A DNA stretch of 64,000 nt from Bacteroidota bacterium. Lineage in GTDB: Bacteria; Bacteroidota; Bacteroidia; Flavobacteriales_D; Crocinitomicaceae. The position numbers were made by a program, and so were the translations under genes. The DNA is taken from the NCBI GenBank assembly GCA_006226425.1, contig SBGX01000011.1, positions 62,001 to 126,000 of the forward strand. The letters run 5' to 3'. Below, piece by piece: positions 1 to 11,000 of the stretch; positions within the stretch are counted from its first letter, which is position 1, and each line of letters opens with the position of its first letter. Under the pieces are notes generated by a model that saw only the letters and a list, made by a program, of their open reading frames with translations, ran no database searches and was not told the origin of the DNA.

Positions 1-383
1 AGTTCTTCGTTTGTCATTAACTTAACGTCTTCCGGGGAATAATCGAGCCATCTGGAGTGAGTTGAAAAGTTCTGTTCGTACTTTTCGAATTTTGAAGAAG
101 GCCATACGCCAAAAAGAACTTTTCTCAGATTGAAGTTACAATTGACAAGTTTTTCTTTAAGATTAATATATTCATTTAGGTCTTTTATCGCAAAGCCGAT
201 CACCTGGTTGCAATTTCTCTTTTCGAGGTATTCTTTGATCAGAGACCCTTTATCCGAGTCTAACGGCTTCCCTTCCATTAAAGCTTCGGAAAGAATGGTT
301 CCATAGTCAATTCTCTCACTTTGTTCTGAGTCAGCATTTAATAGTGTACAACTGAAGTTTACGGTAACAATTAATTCGTTCAT
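1..383 (-). CDS. Small cytoplasmic protein, candidate immunity protein (partial)
   Basis: The reading frame opens with ATG at 383-381 and stays open to the window edge, giving at least 127 residues that begin MNELIVTVNFSCTLLNADSE. It has no signal peptide or membrane segment, so it should be cytoplasmic. Its ATG shares one base with the TAA stop of the upstream toxin-like gene (TAATG), so the two are almost certainly translationally coupled. I recognise no family. A small soluble protein directly behind, and coupled to, a gene whose last domain looks like an ADP-ribosyltransferase is the standard position of a polymorphic-toxin immunity protein; that role is inferred from context only. The C-terminus lies outside the window. 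Confidence 0.7.
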   Translation of the reverse strand, partial: MNELIVTVNFSCTLLNADSEQSERIDYGTILSEALMEGKPLDSDKGSLIKEYLEKRNCNQVIGFAIKDLNEYINLKEKLVNCNFNLRKVLFGVWPSSKFEKYEQNFSTHSRWLDYSPEDVKLMTNEE

Positions 384-3300
384 TAGTTACTTATTTGTCG
401 TAAAGGAGTACCCAGTTCCTCTAAGTCAATTGTCATCCAAACAGTACCATCTGGATCAACTTTAGGAATACCATTTTCTAGATATTGTTGCGGAGCACCA
501 AGTTTTCTATAATATCCTTCCTCTAATAAAACTTCCTGCTGCACTCTAATGACAGGATCTGCATCTGCATGGTTGATTGGTCCAAGCGTGGCACCCCAGT
601 CAGAAAAATCGTCTATTAGAACACCATTGTTTGATTTAATACGCATTATAACTCTTACTTTTTGCCCGGGAAAATCGGTAAGGGCTGTGAATGCTTTCGC
701 GACCTCTATATCTAATGTAGCTGACTGAAAGCCCTTTAAAGGAATATCTTGAGGGCTTCCAGAGCCAAACAATAGATCGTAATCGGCTTGTGATAAGGTT
801 CTACCTCGATTAACAACCCCTGTTTCAAGACGACTTGTTTGTCGAAGTTTATTTAAACCATTCTTAATGGAAAGATAAGACTGATATGCATAATCATCAA
901 GTGTTACAGCCGGAATCGATAGCGGACTTTCTGTATATGGACCGCGCATAGGGCTATTTAGGTAATCACCGTTTATTGTATATCTGTGAATATTACTTAC
1001 TTCTCCCTTGGAAGCACTTCCTATGTTTTGAAAAAGATTATATTCAACTAGGTCACTTACCCCCCCAAGAAAATCAACATCTCGTCTTAGAACGACGGGC
1101 AGATCATAAACCGCCTCCCAAGCGGAAACGAGCTTGTTGTTCGAGTTCATGGCTTTACGCAACTGATTGGAGGCCAAAAGATCTGCTTCCAAGGTAGCTT
1201 TGGTAGTACTGTTGCTTACAAGACTGATTAATTCATCTATTTGAGCTCTGATATTGGCCAAGGCACGTGACATAACCTTGGTACTACCATCCGCCATTCG
1301 AACAATGGTCACGTCCTGAGCATTCTTTAATTCACTGGCAGCATTTCGATAGTTGATATTGTCACAGTTAAGGATTAAACGATCAACATTTGCGATGTCT
1401 TCCGTAAAGTTTAATTGATCAAGAATCACTTTTCCATCGCTACCGATTTCCATGAAGCCGACCTGGTAGTATGTCATGTTTCCGTTGAGATCATAGCCGA
1501 CTTTGAGGACATCGGAGGAGGTGTTTGAAAGGACGAGATTCACTTCTTGCTGTGCTCCTTTCATCAATCCAATTTCATTCTGTCTTAAAGCAAGCTCCAA
1601 TTGATCCTGGACAATGTCATACCCAGAATTATAAGAACTACTCTTATTTGTTTTGAAGAGATTGGCCAGTTGATCTCTAACTTTCAGAAGGGTTGCTTTA
1701 TTCCAGCGATTGTTATTGACAAAATTTTGGAACTTGGATTTATTGAATGTGAATTTGGCCAACCCTTGCGCGACATTTTTGACCAGAACACCCCCCTCTA
1801 TAATTCCTACTATTCCGGCGAAAGTATTCCATCCATTCCAAACTTGTTTTTGGAGTAGGGAACCGTTATCATTTATATAGCCCTCCGTTAGTGCAAAAGC
1901 AATGTCAATGGCATTAAAAGCAACTGTAGCAGTTAAATAGGGGCCCGGGTTAAGTGTGGCAACGGATGCAACAATTCCAACTGCATTTAAGATGACTCGG
2001 ACAGCCACAAGCGATTCAATTTTATCCTGTTCCTGAATCATCCAATAGGCGTACATAGCTGGAACGGCGAATTCATCTCCTGATACTGCCTGCGTTCCGT
2101 CTATTGCCGCGAACTGATAATCATCGGTAATTCTTACAATAATTATTTCATAGGGATCAACGTCAAAATAACTGGAGAAAAGCTGTTGTCCATTTTCATA
2201 GCCTTTAATCCGGAAACGAATTTCTCCATCATAACTGCTCCAGGTAGCAGAGGTTTCTACTTTGTAACCGTCATGATAATACTTCTGAAGGGTCACCATT
2301 GGAGGCTCTCCCGAACTGGAACCTTCGGCATAAATAACGGTTGGTCTCTGATAGGTTATTTTAGCGTCCTTGTAATCAATGAGCATCCATGAAACTTTGT
2401 GGAACAAAGCATGATTTTGGGAATTCCACAAGTCACCGTTGAGTCCACGCATGAGCTTGAACGCATTTTTCTTGAATTCAGCCAGCATCTGGCCATACTG
2501 CTCTTTGGGAGTATTTTCAATGACTTCCAAAATGAGTCTTTCCTTTTCGTCACCGAAGGTCCATTCACTATACTCGTTTAGTATTTGGATTCGTTGATTT
2601 ACAGAAAGCTTTCCTAAATAACAAGATCTTTGGTCAATGCTCAACTTATCGTAGATGTAGTCTGCGTAGGCACCTATATCTATGTTTTCTTCACCAGCTA
2701 CATTGTATGTATAGTAATCTTTGACCGTGTTTGTAGCAGCAACCCATCCAGCGAGTGCGTAATAAAATTTCTCGAAGAAGCGTTCATTATCGGTTACCCC
2801 ACTATTTGGAAAAAACTCTGGGTTAATCGAAAGTTCCTGCATAGTAAAAATTGGATCGTAAGCCGGAGCAATGTAGGTTGTACTGGCGACCTGGATATCT
2901 GAAAAAGCGTTTTGTTGTTCAATAGCCACCTGGTTTCTATCTTCTTCTTCAATCAAACTTGCTGTTTCAGAAAAAATATCTGAGATACAACCACCAACGA
3001 TTGGGTTTCCTCTCAGAAGGTGTAGTATTTCCATGGCAAACACCGCTTCTCTCCCAAAGGCTGTGTTTTTGTAATAGCTTAACACCTGGAGTTCTTTCTG
3101 GGTTATTTGCCCGGTATATTCTGCTAAAATTTCTTCTCCCTGTGATTCACTATTGGCGTCCATGAAGTTTGTAAGGAGCTTAAACTTGTCTGTAACAGGA
3201 ACGTCGGAACCACCAACGACGGTGTTTGAGTGAGCAGTAACTGCGGCTACATTGAGCGGACAAATTTTAAAACGGATGTTCCCATTTTTAAGAACAGGAA

Positions 3301-6286
3301 GTCCTGCTAAGATATAATTATATGTAGTGGGTTCAACAGGTGAATAGGCTTGTTCCGCGTCATCTTTATAACCCAGGAAGTTTCCAGAACTGCTTCCCAT
3401 ACGGCCATTATAGGTAATTCCATTCACCTCGAAACCGACCAGGGATCCAATAGGACTAATATTGACGTCCGTCACTTCTCCATCTCTTACCCAGCGGTTG
3501 TCTGGAGAAGCAAATCGCAGTTTGGTAACCGTATTTGGAAGGGAGTAAGGTCTACCGGCAGGATCAACGAAAGTCAATTTATCAACATTTTGGAACTTAA
3601 GAATGTCTTGAATTCCCGCAGTTTCTACAACAACATTGGCACCATCTTCTTCATCATCAAGGAAACTTAGAACCGTAGGAGGGTTCTGCAATGATAACCA
3701 TTGATCCGCGATCAGTTTGCTACCATTATTGTAGTCCATCAAGTTGTTTGTCGTGGCCTTAAAATCTACATTGTCCTTCCAACTATGTTGGAGGGCACCG
3801 ATACCATGCCCTAATTCATGCCCCAGGGTGCGCCCAAAGTTTGAAAGGCTTGATAGCGTTGAGGAAGTGACGAAACCAAGTCCTCTACCACGAACCATAT
3901 ATCCATCGATACTTGCATCGGTGAATCCAGGAATTAGGAATACCAAATAGCTTTTAGGATCAATCGTATTATTTTCCAGATACTCATCCCTTAAATCTCT
4001 CATTTCCTGAGTATAACTGGCCAAAACATTAGCGTCTGGATCCGCGAATGTTGTTGAGGAAGTGAAGTTTGATGAACTGTAATTGGATGCAATCGTCACA
4101 TTAAAATTCAACTGTGCTCCACGGAATAATGTGTTCAGTTCATTTTCGATATCGGCTTGACTGTAGGTTAAATTAACTAAGGGAACAATGTTCACGAGAA
4201 TATCTTTTTGCGGAAGACAAAAGACATTCAATTTTCCAATTTTGTTACCTTGATAGAAGGCATAAATGCTATAGTTTCCATTTCTGTTTGGCGCATTTAA
4301 AAGGTACGTGGAGTCTGTATGTGTGAAACCTAGCGTATCCGATGCACCTGCGATTCCAAAGCTTATTTGACTTTGATCAATTCCTGCTAAATTGCTGCTG
4401 TGTAAGTAGGCTTTTATTTTGTCACCATTGGATCTTGACATTGATTTATTAGCAACGAAATAAAGAAAGCCTCCTGAACCTTGAATGGCCTCATAATTTT
4501 CAGAAAAATGAGCGTATTCTTTGACGTCGGTCGGATAACTTTGGTTTGATGAATGAACAAAGTACATAAACTCGTCTTTGCTGACATCCAAATTATCTTC
4601 GCTTTCCGTTATACCATAATTAGTCTTAACAATCGTTCCATCCGGCCAAAACTGCCATTCATTGTTGTCTTCGTCTCTCACTACAATAGGGGTGTCCCCA
4701 TCGAAAGTAAAGGTGTATGTTCCGTCGGTTGTTGTTACAGTGATCGTTGAATCATTAACAAATACTCCATCGGTTAAAGTACCATCTACATATTCAATAT
4801 CACCGTTTTCCAAATAACCATCTTTGATCCAATCATCAAGATCTTGAGCAATTACATTCACTGTCCCCTGTCTTGCGATATATTGATTGTCTATAAGCAG
4901 ATCGTCAAAGGAAACATTCAAAGAAATCAATAAAAAGTTGACCCTTACAGTTCCCGTTCCCTTGTAATGCCCTTCTCCCATTCCATTTGATTCAATTGAA
5001 GTAACATCAACCAAAAACTGGCCTTGTTGAACTTCAATTCCGGGATTGGCGTCATATACTGGTAACGGTGTGAAATTTGGAGGTAGGGGAGTTTGGTTCC
5101 CGTCACCACATGCATAGTTTGGATAGGGCGTTGTCGTGAAAGTGACAACATCCGTGTATGCGGATTCAAGTCCATTTGTGAGACCTTTGATTTTTACTTC
5201 ATATGTAGTATTCTCTTCTAATTGTAGGATGTCTTTGTTGAGGCCAACAACAGTTTCTTCGTACCAGAAATAATCTCCACCAGCCTTTCGATAGGCAATG
5301 ATGTAACTATCAAAGGTAAGGTTGGCACCACTAGCACTGCTAACAGTCCAACTAGCAAATCCGTGTGTTGGACCTTCGGCAACAGCCGATAGATGAATGC
5401 TCAAGTCATCAAGAACTTCCTGCGCGAGGTCTCCGAAAATGAATGTACAAGGGGCAGAATATCCGTTGTTGAGGTAGGCACCTGAGCCATCAGGTAGTTT
5501 GGCGCGAACCTGCCATAAGTATTTTTGTCCCGCAGGGATCAGTATTTGAGAAGTGTCGAGGCTCAAAGATGTGAGCGTGGTTATTTCCTGGTAGATTGGA
5601 TTTGTATTTAGAACCTGAGTTGGATTGTCGTAGGCCGAAAGAGGGACACTGTAAAGAGAAAACTCATATTCGGGTTCGTTACCAACGACATAGGAGCCGA
5701 GTGCCATGTCTGTCCAGGTAAAGAAAATACTTTGAGCGCGCGGAATGGTTGTTTCACATACGGGAAGATTGAGCATGGGTGCCTGCAAACGGGCAACAAA
5801 AATGAGTGCACAGTTATTGCTTGAAAGGGGTTCAGCACTGGGGTTGCTTGCATCCAAAACTTCCACACAAAGCTTCCATAAGCCTTCCGGAAGCACCTTT
5901 GTTTGCAGGTAGTTTTGCTTGAATTGTTCCGAAGGAAAAATGAGGTTTTCTGCAGCTAAATAGGGTGCTAAATCCAAGCCTGAAAGAATCAAAGGCTGTC
6001 CAAAATTCAGTGAAATCGGTGTTTGAATAAAATTGGGATTGGTGAAGATTTTACCACCTGGTCCTTCCAGACTCACGTTCAACTTAACCTGTAAAAAGGA
6101 CTCGTTTACATCGGCGATGTTCAGGGCTACCTGAAGCTTCGAATTCACCCCATCCGTATAATCAGGCAAGTAACTGGTATATGGAGGAGTCAATTGGATT
6201 GTTGTCTGGACTGGGTAATTTTGTGCAAATAATGTGTTTGCGACAAGCAAAATGCTTGCAATGAACAATATTCGAACGGACTTCAT
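383..6286 (-). CDS. Exported TANFOR/fibronectin-type protein with metallopeptidase-like and C-terminal ADP-ribosyltransferase toxin domain
   Basis: A 1967-residue protein. I start it at MKSVRILF (6286), one base after the stop of the upstream barrel gene, because this gives a clean signal peptide ending LFAQ; a start 33 bases further up only adds a non-signal stretch inside that gene. Order of parts: signal peptide; TANFOR-like N-terminal domain (about 22-170); fibronectin III-like domains (about 170-400); a zincin-like domain with HELGHGIGALQH (H823, E824, H827, H834) and a Met-turn-like NLMDY (M850); a long helical region with a hydrophobic patch near 1430-1465; a C-terminal domain with the ART signature: NRG (R1827), FQSAT (S1855), and QQEVLL (Q1916, E1918). 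The last resembles the R-S-(Q/E)xE signature of arginine or asparagine mono-ADP-ribosyltransferases. There is no T9SS sorting domain, since the C-terminus is the toxin. A small gene overlaps its stop. The ART call is from motifs only. Confidence 0.8.
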   Translation of the reverse strand: MKSVRILFIASILLVANTLFAQNYPVQTTIQLTPPYTSYLPDYTDGVNSKLQVALNIADVNESFLQVKLNVSLEGPGGKIFTNPNFIQTPISLNFGQPLILSGLDLAPYLAAENLIFPSEQFKQNYLQTKVLPEGLWKLCVEVLDASNPSAEPLSSNNCALIFVARLQAPMLNLPVCETTIPRAQSIFFTWTDMALGSYVVGNEPEYEFSLYSVPLSAYDNPTQVLNTNPIYQEITTLTSLSLDTSQILIPAGQKYLWQVRAKLPDGSGAYLNNGYSAPCTFIFGDLAQEVLDDLSIHLSAVAEGPTHGFASWTVSSASGANLTFDSYIIAYRKAGGDYFWYEETVVGLNKDILQLEENTTYEVKIKGLTNGLESAYTDVVTFTTTPYPNYACGDGNQTPLPPNFTPLPVYDANPGIEVQQGQFLVDVTSIESNGMGEGHYKGTGTVRVNFLLISLNVSFDDLLIDNQYIARQGTVNVIAQDLDDWIKDGYLENGDIEYVDGTLTDGVFVNDSTITVTTTDGTYTFTFDGDTPIVVRDEDNNEWQFWPDGTIVKTNYGITESEDNLDVSKDEFMYFVHSSNQSYPTDVKEYAHFSENYEAIQGSGGFLYFVANKSMSRSNGDKIKAYLHSSNLAGIDQSQISFGIAGASDTLGFTHTDSTYLLNAPNRNGNYSIYAFYQGNKIGKLNVFCLPQKDILVNIVPLVNLTYSQADIENELNTLFRGAQLNFNVTIASNYSSSNFTSSTTFADPDANVLASYTQEMRDLRDEYLENNTIDPKSYLVFLIPGFTDASIDGYMVRGRGLGFVTSSTLSSLSNFGRTLGHELGHGIGALQHSWKDNVDFKATTNNLMDYNNGSKLIADQWLSLQNPPTVLSFLDDEEDGANVVVETAGIQDILKFQNVDKLTFVDPAGRPYSLPNTVTKLRFASPDNRWVRDGEVTDVNISPIGSLVGFEVNGITYNGRMGSSSGNFLGYKDDAEQAYSPVEPTTYNYILAGLPVLKNGNIRFKICPLNVAAVTAHSNTVVGGSDVPVTDKFKLLTNFMDANSESQGEEILAEYTGQITQKELQVLSYYKNTAFGREAVFAMEILHLLRGNPIVGGCISDIFSETASLIEEEDRNQVAIEQQNAFSDIQVASTTYIAPAYDPIFTMQELSINPEFFPNSGVTDNERFFEKFYYALAGWVAATNTVKDYYTYNVAGEENIDIGAYADYIYDKLSIDQRSCYLGKLSVNQRIQILNEYSEWTFGDEKERLILEVIENTPKEQYGQMLAEFKKNAFKLMRGLNGDLWNSQNHALFHKVSWMLIDYKDAKITYQRPTVIYAEGSSSGEPPMVTLQKYYHDGYKVETSATWSSYDGEIRFRIKGYENGQQLFSSYFDVDPYEIIIVRITDDYQFAAIDGTQAVSGDEFAVPAMYAYWMIQEQDKIESLVAVRVILNAVGIVASVATLNPGPYLTATVAFNAIDIAFALTEGYINDNGSLLQKQVWNGWNTFAGIVGIIEGGVLVKNVAQGLAKFTFNKSKFQNFVNNNRWNKATLLKVRDQLANLFKTNKSSSYNSGYDIVQDQLELALRQNEIGLMKGAQQEVNLVLSNTSSDVLKVGYDLNGNMTYYQVGFMEIGSDGKVILDQLNFTEDIANVDRLILNCDNINYRNAASELKNAQDVTIVRMADGSTKVMSRALANIRAQIDELISLVSNSTTKATLEADLLASNQLRKAMNSNNKLVSAWEAVYDLPVVLRRDVDFLGGVSDLVEYNLFQNIGSASKGEVSNIHRYTINGDYLNSPMRGPYTESPLSIPAVTLDDYAYQSYLSIKNGLNKLRQTSRLETGVVNRGRTLSQADYDLLFGSGSPQDIPLKGFQSATLDIEVAKAFTALTDFPGQKVRVIMRIKSNNGVLIDDFSDWGATLGPINHADADPVIRVQQEVLLEEGYYRKLGAPQQYLENGIPKVDPDGTVWMTIDLEELGTPLRQISN

Positions 6287-6287
6287 G

Positions 6288-8033
6288 CTATTTGAAATTA
6301 TAGGAAACATTGGCAACAATAGTTAATTCATTGATAGTAGTCCCTTCCTTTACGGTAGGGAGTTTATTTAGGTATAAGGCATTCAAAGAGAAACTCATGA
6401 CACCTATTTTTTCGTTTTTCATTTTAGGTGAATAGTTCCCAGACAGTCTGTAATTGAAGATGTTGTTAGTGAGTTCACCATTTTGGAAGTTTCGATTATA
6501 GGTAACTCCACCGGAGAGGGATGGTTTGTTTTTTCCAAAACTCTTTCTAATAGTCGTACTGGGACCAATAAATAGCGTTTGGCTTACATCGAAATCGGAA
6601 TAATTCGCGTTTCCATTCATAGAAAGACTTACTTTTTGGCTTTTAATCGAATACGTATATGACAGGGTCCCCACGTAGGTTTTTGCCGGATTGCCTGCTC
6701 CTGAAGCATTGATTCCAAAAGCTCTTGCGTTCTCGAGATCACCAGTGATATTCTGTGAATTCTGATAGGTGAAACTGGAAGAGATGCTGGAAGGATTCTT
6801 CTTCCCAAAAGAGTAGTTTAGAGTCGTTACCATGTTCTGGGAAATTTGGTAGACGTTAAAGGTATCCAAATACGTAACCTGGTTAGTAAATGGGTCTATC
6901 TGGGGATTGTTTCTGGTATATGCTGAAAAGTTAGAGTAGGTGATCGTACCATTGAGTCCCTTCGCAATTTTGGCACTTACATTGACGGAACCAACCCATC
7001 TGTTTGTTTCCGCTGCTTTGTCCTTTGAAAGATTGTTCTTTTGGAGTCCAGTGTTCAGGGAAAGATTCAGTTTTTGTTTGAACAATGAGAATGATGGACT
7101 AAAAGTAAAATTCTCCAGGTCATTGTTAAAAAACAGACCTCCTAAGGTTTGATATCCGGGATCGATACGTTCGTAATTAAATCCAAAACGACCGAATTTA
7201 AGATTGTAATTGATCCCTCCCTTGAAGGCATTGTACAGTGAGGTCGTACCATTCCCCCTGGCCATTGGATAGAGGAAGGAGTACCATTTACCCCGATGGA
7301 TGTTTTCTTCATTGCGAAGATTATCGGTCAAAATACTACTTGCAGCTTCTGTCTCAATGGAAAATTTCTTTATTTGAGTTTTTACCTGGAAACTGGCAAC
7401 AATGTTGTCTTTTGGTTTTACGGTGGCCAGGCCAGGAACAAAATCCAGGGAATTTGGATCGTCAAAGGCCTTGAGGAACATCAACTTGAAATCAGTTTGA
7501 TTGATCTTGTATCCTAGGGAGAGGGCACCAGCCCATCTTCGATAGGCGACAGAATTGATATTATTTTCTAGCACATTGTATTCGACAGCTTTATTCAGTT
7601 GGCCAAACATAGCCTTTAGACTGAATTTTTTGGGCGTCAGTTCTACACCGGCTCCAGAATAAGTCACCCCGGAAAGAGTGTATGGCGAAAAACTCATTGA
7701 AGTTCTGCCAATGTGTGATTTAAACCACTTATAACTTGGATTGATGGAAGTCAAATTTGAGGGCTGACTAAAATTCTTTCCCTGATTGGAAATGGAGTAG
7801 CTGAATGGAAAAGACATTCCCAGAGCTGTAATATTGATATTACCGGAAGCATACCAGGCGTAAGGTTCTCTAACTGAACCGACCCGATCAGAGGCGAAGA
7901 TCGTATTGTTGAAATTTAATCCCCCGCTTACTTTTACCAGATCCTTTTTATTGAGGTGATCGAAATTTTGAGACCATAGCAGAGCTGGAGCCATAAAGGC
8001 ACAAAAGCTGATTGTATGGTGAAAAAACTTCAT
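6288..8033 (-). CDS. Outer-membrane beta-barrel protein of unknown function
   Basis: A 581-residue protein with a signal peptide (about 1-22, ending LLWSQ), many alternating hydrophobic/polar strands rich in Asn, Ser, Tyr and Phe, and a C-terminal strand ending NVSYNFK, all typical of an outer-membrane beta-barrel. The segment PYAWYASGNINI followed by PFSYSISNQ recalls a barrel family I associate with exported Bacteroidota proteins, but I cannot name it. It sits 6 bases after the T9SS-sorted protein and 1 base before the toxin-like gene, so the three are one transcript. Inference: it anchors or translocates the neighbouring toxin-like protein across the outer membrane. It could equally be a structural porin-like protein. 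Confidence 0.85.
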   Translation of the reverse strand: MKFFHHTISFCAFMAPALLWSQNFDHLNKKDLVKVSGGLNFNNTIFASDRVGSVREPYAWYASGNINITALGMSFPFSYSISNQGKNFSQPSNLTSINPSYKWFKSHIGRTSMSFSPYTLSGVTYSGAGVELTPKKFSLKAMFGQLNKAVEYNVLENNINSVAYRRWAGALSLGYKINQTDFKLMFLKAFDDPNSLDFVPGLATVKPKDNIVASFQVKTQIKKFSIETEAASSILTDNLRNEENIHRGKWYSFLYPMARGNGTTSLYNAFKGGINYNLKFGRFGFNYERIDPGYQTLGGLFFNNDLENFTFSPSFSLFKQKLNLSLNTGLQKNNLSKDKAAETNRWVGSVNVSAKIAKGLNGTITYSNFSAYTRNNPQIDPFTNQVTYLDTFNVYQISQNMVTTLNYSFGKKNPSSISSSFTYQNSQNITGDLENARAFGINASGAGNPAKTYVGTLSYTYSIKSQKVSLSMNGNANYSDFDVSQTLFIGPSTTIRKSFGKNKPSLSGGVTYNRNFQNGELTNNIFNYRLSGNYSPKMKNEKIGVMSFSLNALYLNKLPTVKEGTTINELTIVANVSYNFK

Positions 8034-8039
8034 GTATTG

Positions 8040-11000
8040 TTATTGCTTGACAAAGGGAAAGTAAGCGTTGTCGTAATCCGAGATAATCCTGAGAATATAT
8101 GTTCCCGGAGGATAGGCGGAAATATCAAAATGTTCACTGATGTCCATTCCAAAACCTTGAAGGGAATGTGCAACTAGCTCTCCGGAAATGTTGGCCACGT
8201 AGATAGCATAATGTTGGTCAAGTCCAAAGTCGACATCAACATCAAAAACCCCTGAGTTGGGATTCGGATAGAGGTTTAGATTTTGAATTCCTTTCGCTTC
8301 GTCTATGTGAAAGCTGACACTATCAATTTCTCCAAAGTAAATTTGTTTGGTAAAGGTATAAGTACACGTGCCTATTTCACCAATAAGAGAGATATTGTAA
8401 TAACCGGTGTCAATCGCTGAAACAAAACGAATTGAATCAGTTTGATACTCAAATACAATGTTTGCAGGAAGACTCCAGTAAGTGGTGTCAAATCCGTTAA
8501 AAGTGGTCACATCTACAAGCGCAACCAGGTCATCAGGTTTGTTGTTAGTAGCGGCCAGAAATTTCAAATCTGGAGGACTTGCACCGGCAACCAATGTCAC
8601 AGGAAATTGATAAATACATTGCGATGCATCTTGAATATAGACGGTGTAATCGCCTTCGTTCAAATCGGCAAAGGTATTGTTGTTCGAGTAGTTGACGCCA
8701 TCAATAGAATATTGAAAGGGGGCAATTCCACCACTAGTAACAGTATTGTTTAGGAACAGCAGTTGATTGTCGCAACTTTGGAATTGATCGATTTGATTCT
8801 GAATCACCGGAGCAACGGTCAAGAACACGGTGTCATGTCCGGTACATGATGCCCCATCATTGACATCGACCACCAAATAATCATTCGTTCCCCCAACTCC
8901 AGTTTCAGTGTTCGTAGTACTTCCAGACTCCCAGGTGAAATTAGGAGTGTCAATCCCGATGGCATTAGCACTAACTGTAAATGATTGCCCTTGACATGCG
9001 TAATCGGGTTTTGAAAACTCAATGAGGATATCATTGCTAAAGCTTACTGTAAGGAGATCTGTTCCCGAACAACCGTTGAGTGGGTTGAAAAAGGTGTATT
9101 CGTAGTCACCCGTTTGAGTGACCACAAGCGTATCCGTGCCTCCATTGGAAAGCCAACCATTCGGACCGAGTAGGTCATTTGATGGGTGCACAAGCAAGAG
9201 AGTGTCTACGGAGCAATTCAATGCTGTGTCGGCCAACGGAGTAATGTTTGCAAGGGAAGTATTCTCTGTTACAAAAACCGAGTATTCTCCCGTACAACCA
9301 TTGCTTCCAACAACATATACAGTATCGCGGGTATTTCCAAAGGTTAGATAGGTCGTATCAATGGGTACATTGTTTTCATCCAGCCAATAGAAGCTGCTAC
9401 TTTCACCAAAACTATTGGAAGGAACAACCATCAAACTGTCCTCATTACAGGAAATCTCTCCTATCGGTGAAATTTGTGAAAAGTTGCTTCCATTTAAAAG
9501 GGGAGGAGCTGGTGCATCAAAATTACTTTCTACCAAAAGAGGGACGGAATCAACACATCGACTCAAAGAATCTCTTCCGTAAAAATAGAATGTCCCACCT
9601 AAAAACTGAGAAGTGTCTATGCTCACAGGATTACTCTGGATGGTGTCGTTAATCATCCACCACAACTCATCGAATGGCTTAGTAGATGAGCCAATTAATA
9701 CGAGACTGGTATTATTACAATCAAACTCCAGATAATTAGAACTTAGTTGAAGTTCTGGAACGTCTTTGTAATAAGGAATGCTTACTGTATCAGTTCGTAC
9801 ACATTGGTCGTTTGTCTTGGACAGATATCTAAACTCGGCAATGTACTCATAGAATGTGGTATCGTATTCACTGGCATACACAGTAACACTTTCACCATCA
9901 TGCCAACCACTTATCGGAGCTAACAACTTCCAATGAACGGTCGCATTATGGATATTCGTTGTCGAGGTAAGCAGTGCTGACTGGTTTTCACAATTGTAAG
10001 TCGCTCCGTTCGCTGAAGCCTCATATTCCAGCTTCGATACGGGATTAATAATAGGTGTGCTGATCGGTCGTGCAAAAAGTTTTTCACTCACGTTGTTACA
10101 TACGGTAAAAGCTCGCACTTTTAAGTCTCCGTCCGTAAATCCGTGCTCAAATTCGATGATTACTTCATTGGCCGTTCTGGAATGAAACACCACTTCTTGG
10201 TCTTTATCAAGACTTTGGTATTTTGCTCCTTCCACGTTTGCTTCTTTGATACGGGCTCCGGATCCGGAATAACTCCAGGCATAGCCATCGGCATTTTTCA
10301 CTTCGTGCGTGACATACCTAGTCGGTAGTTTTTCACAGGGGTCTGGAGCCGGGTTATCGAATCCTCCTGGGCGAATAGGTTCTAGACAAAAGGAAACGAA
10401 GCCTTTGTTATTGATTTCCTTGTCTTCTACTTTCTTCATTCTTTTGTCAAAGTAGAACAACTTGTTTTTTGCCGCGATCAATTTTCGTGAATCAGACTGT
10501 CCTCCCTGGTCGTTGGTGATTGGGTTACACCATCTAGAGGTAAAATCAACTGTGTTTTCTTTTTCCAAATTCACCTCTACACCGTATCGCTCAATGACAG
10601 TTGTAGAAGGACTATAGTCTTGAATATAAAAAACCTCACCACCATAAACCTCCTGGTCTGTATCAGGAAGTTGATTTCCGTAGCAAGAACTTTGAGCTAA
10701 ATCGGGTCGAGGACTTCTAGCGTATGTTTTGTTTTCTTGGATGTCAGCGATGACAATTTCCGGACTTCCCGAAGGTTTTCTGCTGTATGAAAATAAATTA
10801 TCACTAACCTGAATCAATTCCCTTCCCAGTTTGTTTTCATCATCCTGAACTACGATTTCACCAAGGTATTCCCCTTTCTTATCAAACTTAACTCCCGATG
10901 ATTCAATGTTGTTCCCCTTTTTTACATGGTCTCCTGTAACGACATACATATCGGATGTTTCATACATTTTCAGTGTTTCCGGGTGGTAAGAATCAATGGA

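Noticed and set aside
9248-9652. 134-codon rightward reading frame inside the T9SS-sorted protein gene
   Set aside because: It lies wholly inside a gene with a signal peptide and sorting domain on the other strand, and its translation has no recognisable or regular composition.
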